From NCBI GenBank assembly GCA_028281925.1, contig JANQIX010000082.1, positions 1 through 64,000 on the forward strand: a DNA stretch of 64,000 nucleotides, in the 5' to 3' direction. Each line of letters begins with the position of its first letter. Within the stretch, counting starts at the first letter, position 1. Source of the stretch: Alphaproteobacteria bacterium (GTDB lineage: Bacteria; Pseudomonadota; Alphaproteobacteria; DSM-16000; Inquilinaceae). The notes under the pieces are model-generated. The model made no database searches. It had not been told where the DNA came from and was given only the letters and a program-made list of their open reading frames with translations. The position numbers and the translations under genes were made by a program. Positions 1 to 8,307 of the stretch are shown here, piece by piece.

Positions 1-1110
1 ATAGATGTCGCCGTTCTCGCCACCGTCCAGCGTGTCCATTCCGGTGCCGCCGACCAGGGTGTCGTTGTTGGCGCCGCCGTTCAGGATGTCGTCCTTCGAG
101 CCACCCTTCAGCGTGTCGTTGCCGCCACCGCCGTTCAGCGTGTCCTTGCCGTCGCCACCCTCGATCGTCTCGGCGCCGTTGGAGCCGGTGATGACATCGT
201 CGCCGTTTTCGCCCTTGATCGTGGTGGTGTCGGTGAAAGTGACGGCGGAGAAGTCCCATTCATCGGCGCTGTTGTTGCCGATGATGTTCAGGCTGTTGCC
301 GCCGTTGCGCTCGATCTGGTCGATGCCATTGGTGGTGGAGTCGAAATCGGTCTTGAGGCCGGCGAAGTCCTTCACCTGGCTCTCGATCGTGTCGGTGCCA
401 CCGGCGCCGGTGTCGTCATAGACATCGCGGCCGTCACCGGCGTTCCAGACATAGGTGTCGCCGTTGTCGCCGCCGTCCAGCGTGTCCATGCCCGTGCCGC
501 CGACCAGCGTGTCGTTGCCGCCATCGCCGTTCAGGGTGTCGTCCTTGGCACCCCCCTTCAGCGTATCGTTGCCCCCGCCGCCGTTCAGCGTGTCCTTGCC
601 GTCGCCGCCTTCGATCGTCTCACCGCCGTTGGAGCCGGTGATGATGTCGTCGCCGTTGCCCGCTTGGATCGTCGTGGTGTCGGCGAAGGTAACGGCCGAG
701 AAATCCCATCTGTCGGCGGCATTGTTGCCGATGATGTTCAGGCTGCTGCCGCCGTCACGCTCAATCCGGTCGATGCCGTTATTGGCGTTGGAGCCGGTGT
801 TGAATTCCGTCTTGAGACCGGCGAAGTCCTTCACCGTGCTCTTGATCACGTCGGTCCCGCTGGAGCCTGTGTCGTCGTAGATGTCGCGGTCGTCACCGGC
901 GTTCCAGATGTAGGTATCGCCGTTCTCGCCGCCATCGAGGGTGTCCATGCCGTCGCCACCGATCAGGGTGTCGTTGCCCTCTTCACCCTTCAGGACGTCG
1001 TCGCCGCCCAGACCGGACAGCACGTCATTGCCTTCCCTGCCTTCGATGCACTCTCCGGCACCCGTGCCGGGTAGGATGTTGTCGGTCGCGTCCCCAATGA
1101 TGTCAGCCAT
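1..1110 (-). CDS. RTX calcium-binding repeat protein (partial, C-terminus outside window)
   Basis: The 370 visible residues are almost entirely RTX-type nonapeptides of the form GGxGxDxLx (for example GGDGKDTLN, GGGGNDTLK, GGTGMDTLD), which fold as Ca2+-binding beta-rolls in proteins secreted by type I systems. The ATG at 1110-1108 follows a GGGAGG ribosome binding site and the frame stays open to the left edge. Nonapeptide blocks alternate with a non-RTX segment containing DxYDDTG, KDFAGLKT and WDFSAVTF, giving modules of about 150 residues. Two complete copies of the module boundary are 450 and 459 bp apart. The protein is probably extracellular (adhesin, S-layer-like or enzyme carrier). 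The C-terminus, where the secretion signal and any enzymatic domain would sit, is not visible. No type I secretion genes are in the window. Confidence 0.85.
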   Translation of the reverse strand, partial: MADIIGDATDNILPGTGAGECIEGREGNDVLSGLGGDDVLKGEEGNDTLIGGDGMDTLDGGENGDTYIWNAGDDRDIYDDTGSSGTDVIKSTVKDFAGLKTEFNTGSNANNGIDRIERDGGSSLNIIGNNAADRWDFSAVTFADTTTIQAGNGDDIITGSNGGETIEGGDGKDTLNGGGGNDTLKGGAKDDTLNGDGGNDTLVGGTGMDTLDGGDNGDTYVWNAGDGRDVYDDTGAGGTDTIESQVKDFAGLKTDFDSTTNGIDQIERNGGNSLNIIGNNSADEWDFSAVTFTDTTTIKGENGDDVITGSNGAETIEGGDGKDTLNGGGGNDTLKGGSKDDILNGGANNDTLVGGTGMDTLDGGENGDIY

Positions 1111-1433
1111 GATGCCCTCCCGATTCTTGCTGTCCTGTCGTGCCGTGCTTCGCTCAAGACGCTCGGGTCGGCGGTCGCTTCCGTCGAACCGGGGCAACAC
1201 CCATGGGCCACCGGATTTGCCAGCCGAGCGCTGGATCTAACAAAAAGTAAACAATCCGTTAACACGGGCCCGCAAATTCCGATATACCCCGATTGGGGTA
1301 TATCCCGTTTTTGTTGGTTAACTTCAGGGGGTTAACGAAGTATTTTTGAGCTCATAAAAGAAAATCAGCAATTTAGAATGATCTCTTGTGCTGGTACGTG
1401 TAATGAGGGTGGGAGATAGATAAATCGCTAAGA
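1111..1433. other. Intergenic region with dyad and GTTAAC sites
   Basis: This gap lies upstream of the RTX gene and downstream of the LuxR-type regulator gene (both minus strand). It is AT-rich compared with its neighbours and has no credible gene. It holds a perfect dyad at 1282-1303 and three GTTAAC palindromes at 1258-1263, 1317-1322 and 1331-1336, so it probably carries the regulated promoter of the RTX gene. Confidence 0.6.
1282..1303. promoter_or_regulatory. Perfect inverted repeat, candidate operator
   Basis: ATATACCCC and GGGGTATAT are perfectly complementary 9-bp arms around the 4-nt spacer GATT. The dyad lies about 170 bp upstream of the RTX start. Its size and symmetry suit a dimeric regulator, and the LuxR-type protein encoded next door is an obvious but untested candidate. 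Confidence 0.5.
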
Positions 1434-2726
1434 TCAGGAGCATTCTGCGGCGCCAGCGAATTGCAGCAGCAGATCGCTGCGGCCGCGAACGCCCAGCCGC
1501 CGGTACAGATCCTTCTGATGGGTCCGCACAGTCTCAATTGAAAGGCCGAGTGTCACGGCCGTCTCCCGCGTCGATCTGCCTGCCAGAATCTCCGCGGCGA
1601 TCTGCCGCTGTCTGGCGGTCAGAACGTCGGGCAGACAATCCGTCGCAGTGCGGCTGAGCACGGATCGCAGCGATCCCGGCAAGGCCGGTTCGCCGCACCA
1701 CCGCATCAACGCGGAAATGATGCCCAGGCTCTCTGCGACCTGCGCGGCGGCGCGCCGGGCTTCGCCAAACGACTGATCGCGGGTCGCCGCCGTCTCCATC
1801 GGCATGAACGCGTGGAGCCTGGCGGTCGGCTCCTCGCATGCGTCCGGCAGTGCGGCGGTCGCCATCATGCAGGCCGTACTCTCCCCGTCGCTGCCGAGCA
1901 TCCGGCAGGGGGCGCTTCCGGGCACGTCCTCCGCCGCCCGCGCCCGGTCAACCATCTCCACGATGTCTTCCAGCGGGTGATCGATGACGTCCTGAACAGC
2001 GAAACCCACCAGCGCGAGCAGGCGGACATTGGCATAGACGATCCGTCCATCGCCTCTGGTCAACGCCACGGCCGTCTCGAAGCTGTCGACCGCCGTCATG
2101 AGACGGGCGACCAGGGCATCACGTTCGCCCGGCAGTTCGAACGGCCTCAGCAGGCCGTGGAGCCGGACGGCAGATCCGACACCGGGCTGGGTCGCGCAGA
2201 TCGGCATCTCAAGGAACAGCCGCTGGCCGGATGCGCTAAGGCCGGACACGATCAAGGGGTCATACCGCTGGCCCGCAATGGCATTGCCAAGCACCGTAGC
2301 CAGATCGCCCAAAAGCGGTGACGCGATCAGGTGCACCACTTCGGTTAGCTGCGTACCGGTTCCGCCGCCGCCCAAATCCGTCAAGAGGCCGGCTGTCTGC
2401 GGTGAGACATAGGTCAACCGCAGCGCGCCGTCGCAGGTCCACAGTCCGCCCCCGCTCAATTCGACAAGCTGGAGCAGATCGCTCTCCGAAGGTTGTGCCT
2501 GTGTTGCCGGCTGTGTCCGGGCGACCGAACCGGGAGATCTCGTCAGCGGTGTCGATGCCGGCCGCGCGATCGCTTCGGCCTGTGCGCCTTCGACCATGAT
2601 CCCATCGCGCGATCGCTGCGGGTGGCGCGTCTTCGCAGCCGGCACCTTGCTGGCACGTCGCGGCGCTTCGGTTCCGGACGGCGTTCCGGTAGGGGTGACG
2701 ATGTTGCTGCCGTCGAGCGTGCCCAT
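1434..2726 (-). CDS. LuxR-family transcriptional regulator with PAS-like sensor region
   Basis: A 430-residue predicted cytoplasmic regulator. The last 65 residues form a LuxR/GerE-type helix-turn-helix: LTARQRQIAAEILAGRST, then LGLSIETVRTHQKDLYRRLGV. The first 75 residues are polar and low complexity. The centre (about 80-310) resembles two PAS-like folds (GLWTCDGALRLTYVSPQ; ALTRGDGRIVYANVRLLALVG), which suggests small-molecule or redox sensing, but no cofactor residue can be assigned. The ATG at 2726 has AGAGG upstream. An internal ATG near residue 44 is a possible shorter start. The gene lies in the same direction as, and upstream of, the RTX gene, with a dyad between them, so control of the RTX gene is plausible but inferred. 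Confidence 0.75.
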   Translation of the reverse strand: MGTLDGSNIVTPTGTPSGTEAPRRASKVPAAKTRHPQRSRDGIMVEGAQAEAIARPASTPLTRSPGSVARTQPATQAQPSESDLLQLVELSGGGLWTCDGALRLTYVSPQTAGLLTDLGGGGTGTQLTEVVHLIASPLLGDLATVLGNAIAGQRYDPLIVSGLSASGQRLFLEMPICATQPGVGSAVRLHGLLRPFELPGERDALVARLMTAVDSFETAVALTRGDGRIVYANVRLLALVGFAVQDVIDHPLEDIVEMVDRARAAEDVPGSAPCRMLGSDGESTACMMATAALPDACEEPTARLHAFMPMETAATRDQSFGEARRAAAQVAESLGIISALMRWCGEPALPGSLRSVLSRTATDCLPDVLTARQRQIAAEILAGRSTRETAVTLGLSIETVRTHQKDLYRRLGVRGRSDLLLQFAGAAECS

Positions 2727-3101
2727 GTAACCTCTGAGTTGATGGGAGTCGCTTTTTCGTTCAGCGCCTTGTTGAAATTCAGAGCCGAGTTGCCCTGCCG
2801 CGATGTCCGGGAGCAGTCAGTCGGAGACTGTGCGATCCGACGGTCCTGCAACCATAAGGTATGCTGACAATTAGCGCCACGCGGGACAGGAGTCATCTGA
2901 AAAATTTGTCACAAAAGCCAGATTTTGCGAATTGCTTAACGTGTCGCATCGGCCAATGGGGCATGAGGTCAGCCGGCGTAACGTGGGTGGATTGCCCTCA
3001 ACCGGTGATGGCCCCAACCGGTGATGGCGTGGAAAAGCACCGCCGTTCCCAGGCAACCGGCGATCGGCGGCCCGGAAACGGCGGCAGTGGCGGAGGGGAG
3101 G
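2727..3101. other. Intergenic region, no gene seen
   Basis: About 375 bp between the symporter stop and the LuxR-type regulator start, both minus strand. It contains the symporter terminator (3031-3084), a 14-nt direct repeat CAACCGGTGATGGC at 2999-3012 and 3015-3028, and presumably the regulator promoter. Short open frames here lack ribosome binding sites and family features. Confidence 0.6.
3031..3084 (-). terminator. Rho-independent terminator of the symporter gene
   Basis: Read on the minus strand, CCGCCGTTTCC pairs with GGGAACGGCGG (11 bp with one G-U pair) around a 23-nt GC-rich loop. TGCTTTT follows at once. It begins 18 nt after the stop at 3102, the right place for the end of the transcript. 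Confidence 0.7.
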
Positions 3102-4571
3102 CTACTCCGCCGGCGCCGGTTTCGGCGTTGCTTCCTCACCGGCGATGGCCTGCTGTCCGGCGTCCGTCCAAGCGGTCCGATCGATATTCAAATCCGGGAA
3201 CTTGTCCGGGTCGAACACGGGACGGTCGATGCCGGCCTTCAACTGCGCCCGGAAGTCGTTCAGGACGCGCAACCCCACCGGGAACAGCATGGTGATCGCC
3301 AGCAGGTTGACGACCGCCAGGATGCCCATCATCGGGTCTGAGAAGAAGAAGACGTCCGTTGCCCCTTCGGCCATCGCGCCGAGGAAGACCAGACCCGCGA
3401 TCAAGACCCGGAAGATATGCATCGATGCCGGGTGCTTGGTCAGGTTGGTCAGCGCATTCTCGCCCAGATAGTAGTTGTAGATGATGGAACTGAAGGCGAA
3501 GAGCAGGATCGCCGCCGTCAGGAAGTACTGGGTCCATGCACCCAGATGCGACACCAACGACTGCTGCGTCAGCACGATGCCGTCGATATCCGCGCCGGGC
3601 TCGTAGACATCGCCCAACAGGATCACGAAGGCCGTGCACGAGCAGATGATGATGGTGTCGATGAACACCGACAGCGACTGCACAATGCCCTGGCTGATTG
3701 GATGCCGGACATGGGCCACGGCCGCGACGTTGGGGGCGGAGCCGAGGCCGGCTTCGTTGGAGAACAAGCCGCGGCGCATGCCCTGCGCGATCGCCGCACC
3801 CATGCCGCCGCCCACGGCTTCCTCGAAGCCGAACGCGTTGGCGAAGATCGAGGCGAAGACGCCCGGCAGGCTGCCGATGTTCAGCACGATGATGATGATG
3901 GCGATGGCCATATAGCCGAGCGCCATGATCGGGACGATGACGTCGGCCGCCTTGGCGATCCGCTTGATGCCGCCATAGATGATGAACAGGGTCGCCACGC
4001 CCAAGAGGATGGCCGACCAGATGCGGTCGACGCCCAGGCTGTCCTGCACCGCGCCCGCCACCGTGTTGCCCTGGAAGGCGTTGAAGCCGAGGCCGAAGGC
4101 AGCGATCAGGCAGATGGCATAGACCACCGCCAGCCAGCGATAGGATGGCCCGAGGCCGAACATGATGTAGCGGGCAGGTCCGCCGCGATAGGACCCGTCC
4201 GGTTCCGTGCGCTTGAAGAGCTGGGCCAGCGAACATTCGAACAGGCTGGTCGCCATGCCGACCACCGCGATCGCCCACATCCAGAAGATCGCACCGGGTC
4301 CGCCAAGCGTAACGGCAACGGCCACGCCGGCAATGTTGCCGCCGCCTACCCGGCCGCCGACGCTGACCAGCAGGGCAGCGCGGGAACTGATGTGGCCTTC
4401 GACCTCCGGCCTGCTCTCGGTCAGCACCCGGAACATGCGCTTGAAGAACTCGAACTGGACGAAACCGGATGTCAGCGTGTGAAAGATGCCCAGCACGACA
4501 AGGAATGGGATCAACGACCATCCCCATGTCAGGTCGCCGATGACACCAAAGACGGATTGTAGGAATTCCAC
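3102..4571 (-). CDS. Alanine/glycine:cation symporter (AGCS family)
   Basis: A 489-residue inner-membrane protein with about ten hydrophobic segments that imports alanine and/or glycine with Na+. Family marks include GGRVGGGNIAGVAVAVTLGG near residue 75, GAIFWMWAIAVVGMATSLFE, the YRGGPARYIMFGLG loop and GLFSNEAGLGSAPNVAA near residue 280. The GTG start at 4571 is chosen because AGGGAGGT lies 5 nt upstream; a TTG eight codons earlier lacks such a site. The C-terminal tail (from about 450) is cytoplasmic and ends in a proline/alanine/glutamate stretch. The gene is alone between its own terminator and a long hairpin-rich leader. Confidence 0.92.
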   Translation of the reverse strand: MEFLQSVFGVIGDLTWGWSLIPFLVVLGIFHTLTSGFVQFEFFKRMFRVLTESRPEVEGHISSRAALLVSVGGRVGGGNIAGVAVAVTLGGPGAIFWMWAIAVVGMATSLFECSLAQLFKRTEPDGSYRGGPARYIMFGLGPSYRWLAVVYAICLIAAFGLGFNAFQGNTVAGAVQDSLGVDRIWSAILLGVATLFIIYGGIKRIAKAADVIVPIMALGYMAIAIIIIVLNIGSLPGVFASIFANAFGFEEAVGGGMGAAIAQGMRRGLFSNEAGLGSAPNVAAVAHVRHPISQGIVQSLSVFIDTIIICSCTAFVILLGDVYEPGADIDGIVLTQQSLVSHLGAWTQYFLTAAILLFAFSSIIYNYYLGENALTNLTKHPASMHIFRVLIAGLVFLGAMAEGATDVFFFSDPMMGILAVVNLLAITMLFPVGLRVLNDFRAQLKAGIDRPVFDPDKFPDLNIDRTAWTDAGQQAIAGEEATPKPAPAE

Positions 4572-5032
4572 AGTAGACCTCCCTAGGATTCCCAAGGCTT
4601 ACGGCCCGTTCGGAATTCAGACGGGCCGTGGGAAGATTGGATCGCTAGAAATCCTGTCGCCGGCACGACAGACAGGATCGGGCAGCGTTTTGGCCCGATT
4701 GTGTTCCTAGCTGTGCTTGTCTTGATTGGGCCGTATTGCGCCGCCCGACTTGGTTGGCGCTCTGCGCCTAGGCAGATCTTTCAGAAAACCGATCATGCGC
4801 CTCTCCCTTGTTTATCGCGCACCGTATTGGCCGGTGCGCTTTCCTGAGTGCTGACGATGCCCACGCCCGGTCTGCTTCGGATAACTTTCCGATCCGAAGC
4901 GAAGCATCAGTTAAATCCGACGCAAGCATTGATTGTGTATTCCGGCATACTAAGGAATGTACTGTCAACTCTGCTGGCGGATGCTTGGCGGTGCCGATCG
5001 GCGCTCAAACAGCGCCAGGTGGAGCCAGGCTT
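4572..5032 (-). promoter_or_regulatory. Long hairpin-rich leader upstream of the symporter gene
   Basis: This 460-bp gap between the asparaginase stop and the symporter start has no convincing gene but several perfect inverted repeats: ACGGCCCGT/ACGGGCCGT (4601-4609/4621-4629), ATCCTGTC/GACAGGAT (4651-4658/4671-4678), GCGCACCG/CGGTGCGC (4817-4824/4832-4839), GCTTCGGAT/ATCCGAAGC (4874-4882/4892-4900), plus GGCCC/GGGCC at 4692-4696/4728-4732. A TTGACA lies at 4968-4963 on the minus strand, but I could not find a good -10 box at normal spacing. It could be a structured 5' untranslated region, a riboswitch-like element or a small RNA. Glycine-riboswitch core sequences were looked for and not found. 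Confidence 0.45.
5000..5016 (-). terminator. Short hairpin after the asparaginase gene
   Basis: GGCGCT and AGCGCC pair around a 5-nt loop, 16 nt after the asparaginase stop. There is no U-run, so it is at best a weak intrinsic terminator or a 3'-end stabiliser. Confidence 0.35.
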
Positions 5033-6076
5033 TCAATCCGTCCACGTTTCGGCCGTAGGACGTGTCGGCGCAGTGAGTTCGCCGCGCAGATCCCGCTGCA
5101 TCTCATGCTTTATCTCGGCCACGGGAAGTTGCCGTCCCAGAAGGTAGAGCAGCTTGCCTAATGCCGCCTCGACCGTCATGTCGTATCCGCTGATCACGCC
5201 GGCGTCGGCCAGCCGCGAGCCGGCGGCGTAGCCGCTGAGATCGACGCTGCCCCGGATGCATTGCGTGACGTCGACGATGACTACGCCGCGGTCGTTCGCT
5301 TCCGTCAGCGCATCCAGGATACCGGGCCCGTGGCTCGGCGCATTGCCGACGCCATAGCATTCCAGCACCAGCCCCCTTAACGGGGGCTTCGCGATGTTGC
5401 GGATGACGTCGCCTGTGATGCCGGGAAACACGCGCAAGGCCGCCACGGGATCGGTACCGGACCGAACCAGGCGAAAGGGCTCGGCATTCGGCTTCAACAG
5501 GCGATCGGCATGGATGTCGAGGCCGATACCGATATCGCCGAGGGCGGGGTAGTTCGGTGACGTGAATGCGTCGAACCCGACGGAATGCACCTTGGTCGAC
5601 CGGTTGCCGCGCAGCAGCAAGCCGTTGAAGTAGAGGCAGACTTCGCGGATATCGCGAGAGTCGGCCAGGATGAGCGAGGTGATCAGGTTGTTGCGCGCAT
5701 CGTTGCGCACCTCGCAGATAGGGATCTGGGATCCCGTGAAAATGACGGGCTTGGCCAGACCTTCCAGCATGAAGGAGAGCGCCGATGCCGTGTAGGTCAT
5801 GGTGTCCGTGCCGTGCAGGATGACGAAGCCGCCATAGGCGTCATAGTTTGCGGCAATGTCCTCGCCGATGGCGGTCCAGTCGGCTGGCGACATGTCGGCG
5901 CTGTCTTTCAGCGTGTCGTATTCCTTGACGACGAAGTCGGGCACCTGATCGCCGTATAGCTCGGGCAGCCTGCGCATCATGCGTTCCAGCAGACCCGGCT
6001 CCGGTGCATAGCCGTTCGCGGTCCGCGCCATGCCGATGGTGCCCCCGGTGTAGGCCACATAGACGGTGTTCTTCAT
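5033..6076 (-). CDS. ansA: L-asparaginase, type I (cytoplasmic)
   Basis: A 347-residue enzyme hydrolysing L-asparagine to aspartate and ammonia. It carries both threonine signatures of the family: VAYTGGTIGM near the N-terminus and GGFVILHGTDTMTYTASALS near residue 80. FTGSQIP and RNDARNNL follow. It lacks a signal peptide and its length matches the type I AnsA group (about 340 residues). The ATG at 6076 is preferred to upstream in-frame starts because it begins the beta-strand before the catalytic TGGTIG; GGAGG lies 11-12 nt upstream. An XRE-type regulator gene diverges from it, which suggests, without proving, local control. Confidence 0.9.
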   Translation of the reverse strand: MKNTVYVAYTGGTIGMARTANGYAPEPGLLERMMRRLPELYGDQVPDFVVKEYDTLKDSADMSPADWTAIGEDIAANYDAYGGFVILHGTDTMTYTASALSFMLEGLAKPVIFTGSQIPICEVRNDARNNLITSLILADSRDIREVCLYFNGLLLRGNRSTKVHSVGFDAFTSPNYPALGDIGIGLDIHADRLLKPNAEPFRLVRSGTDPVAALRVFPGITGDVIRNIAKPPLRGLVLECYGVGNAPSHGPGILDALTEANDRGVVIVDVTQCIRGSVDLSGYAAGSRLADAGVISGYDMTVEAALGKLLYLLGRQLPVAEIKHEMQRDLRGELTAPTRPTAETWTD

Positions 6077-6445
6077 CGTCGGACGAGCCTCCGTGCGGTC
6101 ATTGTCCGATCGCCGGAGCGCCCTCAGCAGCAGTGGGCAAGGACGCTTGAGGCGGAGCTCTGCGATCTGCCGAATGTGACAGGCTCCAATTGCAGCAAAG
6201 GCCCGCCAATCGTTCAATTTGGCGTCGCGTCCGCATTCGGCGCGAGTTGATGCTTTGGTCGCATCACTTCGCGTCGCTTCCTTGTGCCGACGAAACCTGA
6301 ATGATAGCGTTTCAGCTGACGGTATGCCTTAGATCCCAGCCGGTTGCCGTAAACGGACGCATGGGGATCTGGCCATTTCTGGATGGCCGGAGAGGCCGCA
6401 AACATCCGTCAATCGGACCGGATACCTTGGAAGTCGACCGGATCA
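6077..6445. other. Divergent promoter region, no gene seen
   Basis: About 370 bp between the divergent asparaginase and XRE regulator genes. It should contain both promoters. Open frames here have no usable start context. No strong dyad stands out; GAAAC/GTTTC arms near 6295-6315 are short. Confidence 0.5.
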
Positions 6446-7267
6446 ATGAATGAGAACTTTGCAGAGAATCTCAAATTCCTCAGTTCCCATTACAAGTCCG
6501 TTGCGGAAGTGTGCCGGCGCCTGGACTTGAACCGGTCACAGTTCAACAAGTATCTGAGTGGACGGTCGACGCCCTCGCGACACGTATTCCGGTCCATCTG
6601 CGATTTCTTCGGTGTGGAGGAATACGAGATCCTATTACCCCATGCCGAATTCCAGAAGATCGTGAGCGTGAAATCGACGGGCGCGCCCGCGGACGGCACG
6701 CCTCGGCCCTATGTCGCCTATCTCGACCAGCTGGTGCGCCGGTCACGCAAGGATCTGGCCGAATACGAGGGCTACTACTTCGAATACAGCTATTCCATGA
6801 CCTGCCCGGGCCTGATCCTCCGCTCTTTGATGAAGGTCTCGGACGAGGCGGGCGGCACGACCTATCAGCGCATGGAAAACATGGCCCGGGCCGGCACGGG
6901 CGAGCCGCGGGTCAAGTGCAAGTACAGAGGCATGGGGTTCTATCTGAACGACCGCATCTTCATGATCGACTATGACAGCCTGACCGGCAACGAGATCAGC
7001 CAGACGGTGCTCTACCCCAACTACCAGCACCGCTTGACCCGGCTTTCGGGCCTCAAGCTCGGTGTATCGACCGGCCATCGGCGCGAGCCGCTCTGTGCGC
7101 GCGTGTTGTGGGAAGCCCTCGGCCGCCGCATCAGCGTGAAGAAGGCGCTCAGGGTCTGCGGCCTTTTCGAACCGGACACCTCCGAGATCGAGCCGGACAT
7201 CAAGGCGATGATCGAGAACCGCACGGAAGACAGCGGTTACCACTTCCGTGTCTTCGCGCGGGGGTGA
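6446..7267 (+). CDS. XRE-type helix-turn-helix regulator with large C-terminal domain
   Basis: A 273-residue predicted DNA-binding protein. Residues about 5-60 form an XRE/Cro-like helix-turn-helix (VAEVCRRLDLNRSQFNKYLSG then STPSRHVFRSICDFFGV). The remaining 200 residues are a soluble domain I do not recognise, rich in aromatic residues (YEGYYFEYSYSM; YRGMGFYLNDRIFMIDYDS), and could sense a ligand. The ATG at 6446 starts cleanly before the helix-turn-helix, but the ribosome binding site is weak. It diverges from ansA, so nitrogen or amino-acid control is a reasonable guess only. Confidence 0.75.
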   Translation: MNENFAENLKFLSSHYKSVAEVCRRLDLNRSQFNKYLSGRSTPSRHVFRSICDFFGVEEYEILLPHAEFQKIVSVKSTGAPADGTPRPYVAYLDQLVRRSRKDLAEYEGYYFEYSYSMTCPGLILRSLMKVSDEAGGTTYQRMENMARAGTGEPRVKCKYRGMGFYLNDRIFMIDYDSLTGNEISQTVLYPNYQHRLTRLSGLKLGVSTGHRREPLCARVLWEALGRRISVKKALRVCGLFEPDTSEIEPDIKAMIENRTEDSGYHFRVFARG

Positions 7268-7321
7268 GCGGCGGACAGTCCAAACCTCGGATGCCTCGCC
7301 TCCGGTCGACCATGGGTGCCG

Positions 7322-8086
7322 TCACGTCCGGTTGATCGAGATGCCGCCGTCCACCAACAGCGCCGCACCCGTCGTGAAACTGGAAGCATCCGTGGCAAGA
7401 TAGAGCACTGTACGTGCGATCTCGTCCGGGCTCGCCAGCCGCTTCAGGGCGTGCAGGCCTTCAACGAAAGCGCGGTCTTCCGGCGTACCGTTCATGGCAT
7501 GGGCCATGGGGGTATCCGTGCCCCCCGGCAGAATGGCGTTTGCGCGAATGCCGCGGGCGCCGAACTCGGCGGCGAGCACCTGCGTCAGGCCGATGATGCC
7601 GGCCTTGCTTGCCGCATAGGCGGCCGTGCCCGGCATTCCAGCGGTGTAGCCCACGAAGGTGGAGGTGAAGATGACCGAGCCGCCGCCCCTCGGCACCATC
7701 GCCGGGATCTGATGCTTTGCCCCGAGAAAGGCGCCCGTCAGATTGGTCTCGACCGTCTCATGCCAGTCTGCGAGCGACAGCTCGGTCGCGGTGCCTAGCG
7801 TGCCCATGGTGCCGGCATTGTTGAAGGCGACATCGAGACCGCCGAACCGCCCGGTGGCCAACGCGACCAGTTCGTGGGCATAGGTCTCGTCTCTGACGTC
7901 TCCGGCAAGCGCGACGGCCATGCCGCCGGCAGCCTTGATGTCGGCAACGAGAGCGTCCAACTCCTGCAGACGCCGCCCAGCGGCGACGACGCTTGCGCCT
8001 TCCTGCGCAAACAGTCTCGCGGTCGCATGGCCAATGCCGGAGCTTGCGCCGGTTACGATGGCGACCTTGCCCGCCAAAGCTTGCAT
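7322..8086 (-). CDS. Short-chain dehydrogenase/reductase (SDR)
   Basis: A 254-residue NAD(P)-dependent oxidoreductase of the classical SDR family. It has the Rossmann motif TGASSGIG near residue 14, NNAG near 90, the catalytic S (FTSTFVG), YAASK (Y-x3-K) near 160, and the usual C-terminal GGTDTPM and LLVDGG. The Arg of GRRLQEL at the end of strand 2 suggests NADP(H) preference. The ATG at 8086 has GGAGAG upstream. The substrate cannot be told from sequence. The gene is convergent with the XRE regulator and divergent from the desaturase. Confidence 0.88.
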   Translation of the reverse strand: MQALAGKVAIVTGASSGIGHATARLFAQEGASVVAAGRRLQELDALVADIKAAGGMAVALAGDVRDETYAHELVALATGRFGGLDVAFNNAGTMGTLGTATELSLADWHETVETNLTGAFLGAKHQIPAMVPRGGGSVIFTSTFVGYTAGMPGTAAYAASKAGIIGLTQVLAAEFGARGIRANAILPGGTDTPMAHAMNGTPEDRAFVEGLHALKRLASPDEIARTVLYLATDASSFTTGAALLVDGGISINRT

Positions 8087-8307
8087 ATCATCTCTCCGTT
8101 CCACGGTCTGTCCCTGGCCGGAGAAGATCGCCAGGCAGGCGGTGATTGCGTCCCGTTTGTTGCGCTTGATTTCAAGGCAGGGGCCCTGGAGGATCGTGCG
8201 AGGGTGTCGTCGTCGAGGCGCTGCCGGCCTGAGTGGCAGCAGGCATGCGCGCCCGATCTCCCAACGGCGGGAATGGGTAACGCCGATCGACGGCAACGGA
8301 GGGCGGA

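Noticed and set aside
5-880. Proline/serine-rich plus-strand frames
   Set aside because: They are the complement of the RTX nonapeptide codons and repeat only because the real gene repeats.
2999-3028. 14-nt tandem direct repeat as a regulatory element
   Set aside because: Only two copies, no symmetry and no promoter context; probably a small duplication.
3417-4562. 381-codon plus-strand frame opposite the symporter
   Set aside because: Long antisense frame in GC-rich DNA with His/Asp/Arg bias; the symporter on the other strand is certain.
4768-4968. 66-codon minus-strand frame in the symporter leader
   Set aside because: It runs through the inverted repeats, has no ribosome binding site and shows no protein-like pattern.
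4572-4980. Glycine riboswitch upstream of the symporter
   Set aside because: Stems are present, but the conserved core (GGAGAG with CTCTCAGG and AAAAGGAC in order) could not be found on the coding strand.
6214-6405. 63-codon minus-strand gene between ansA and the XRE regulator
   Set aside because: No ribosome binding site, overlaps the likely divergent promoters, sequence looks random.
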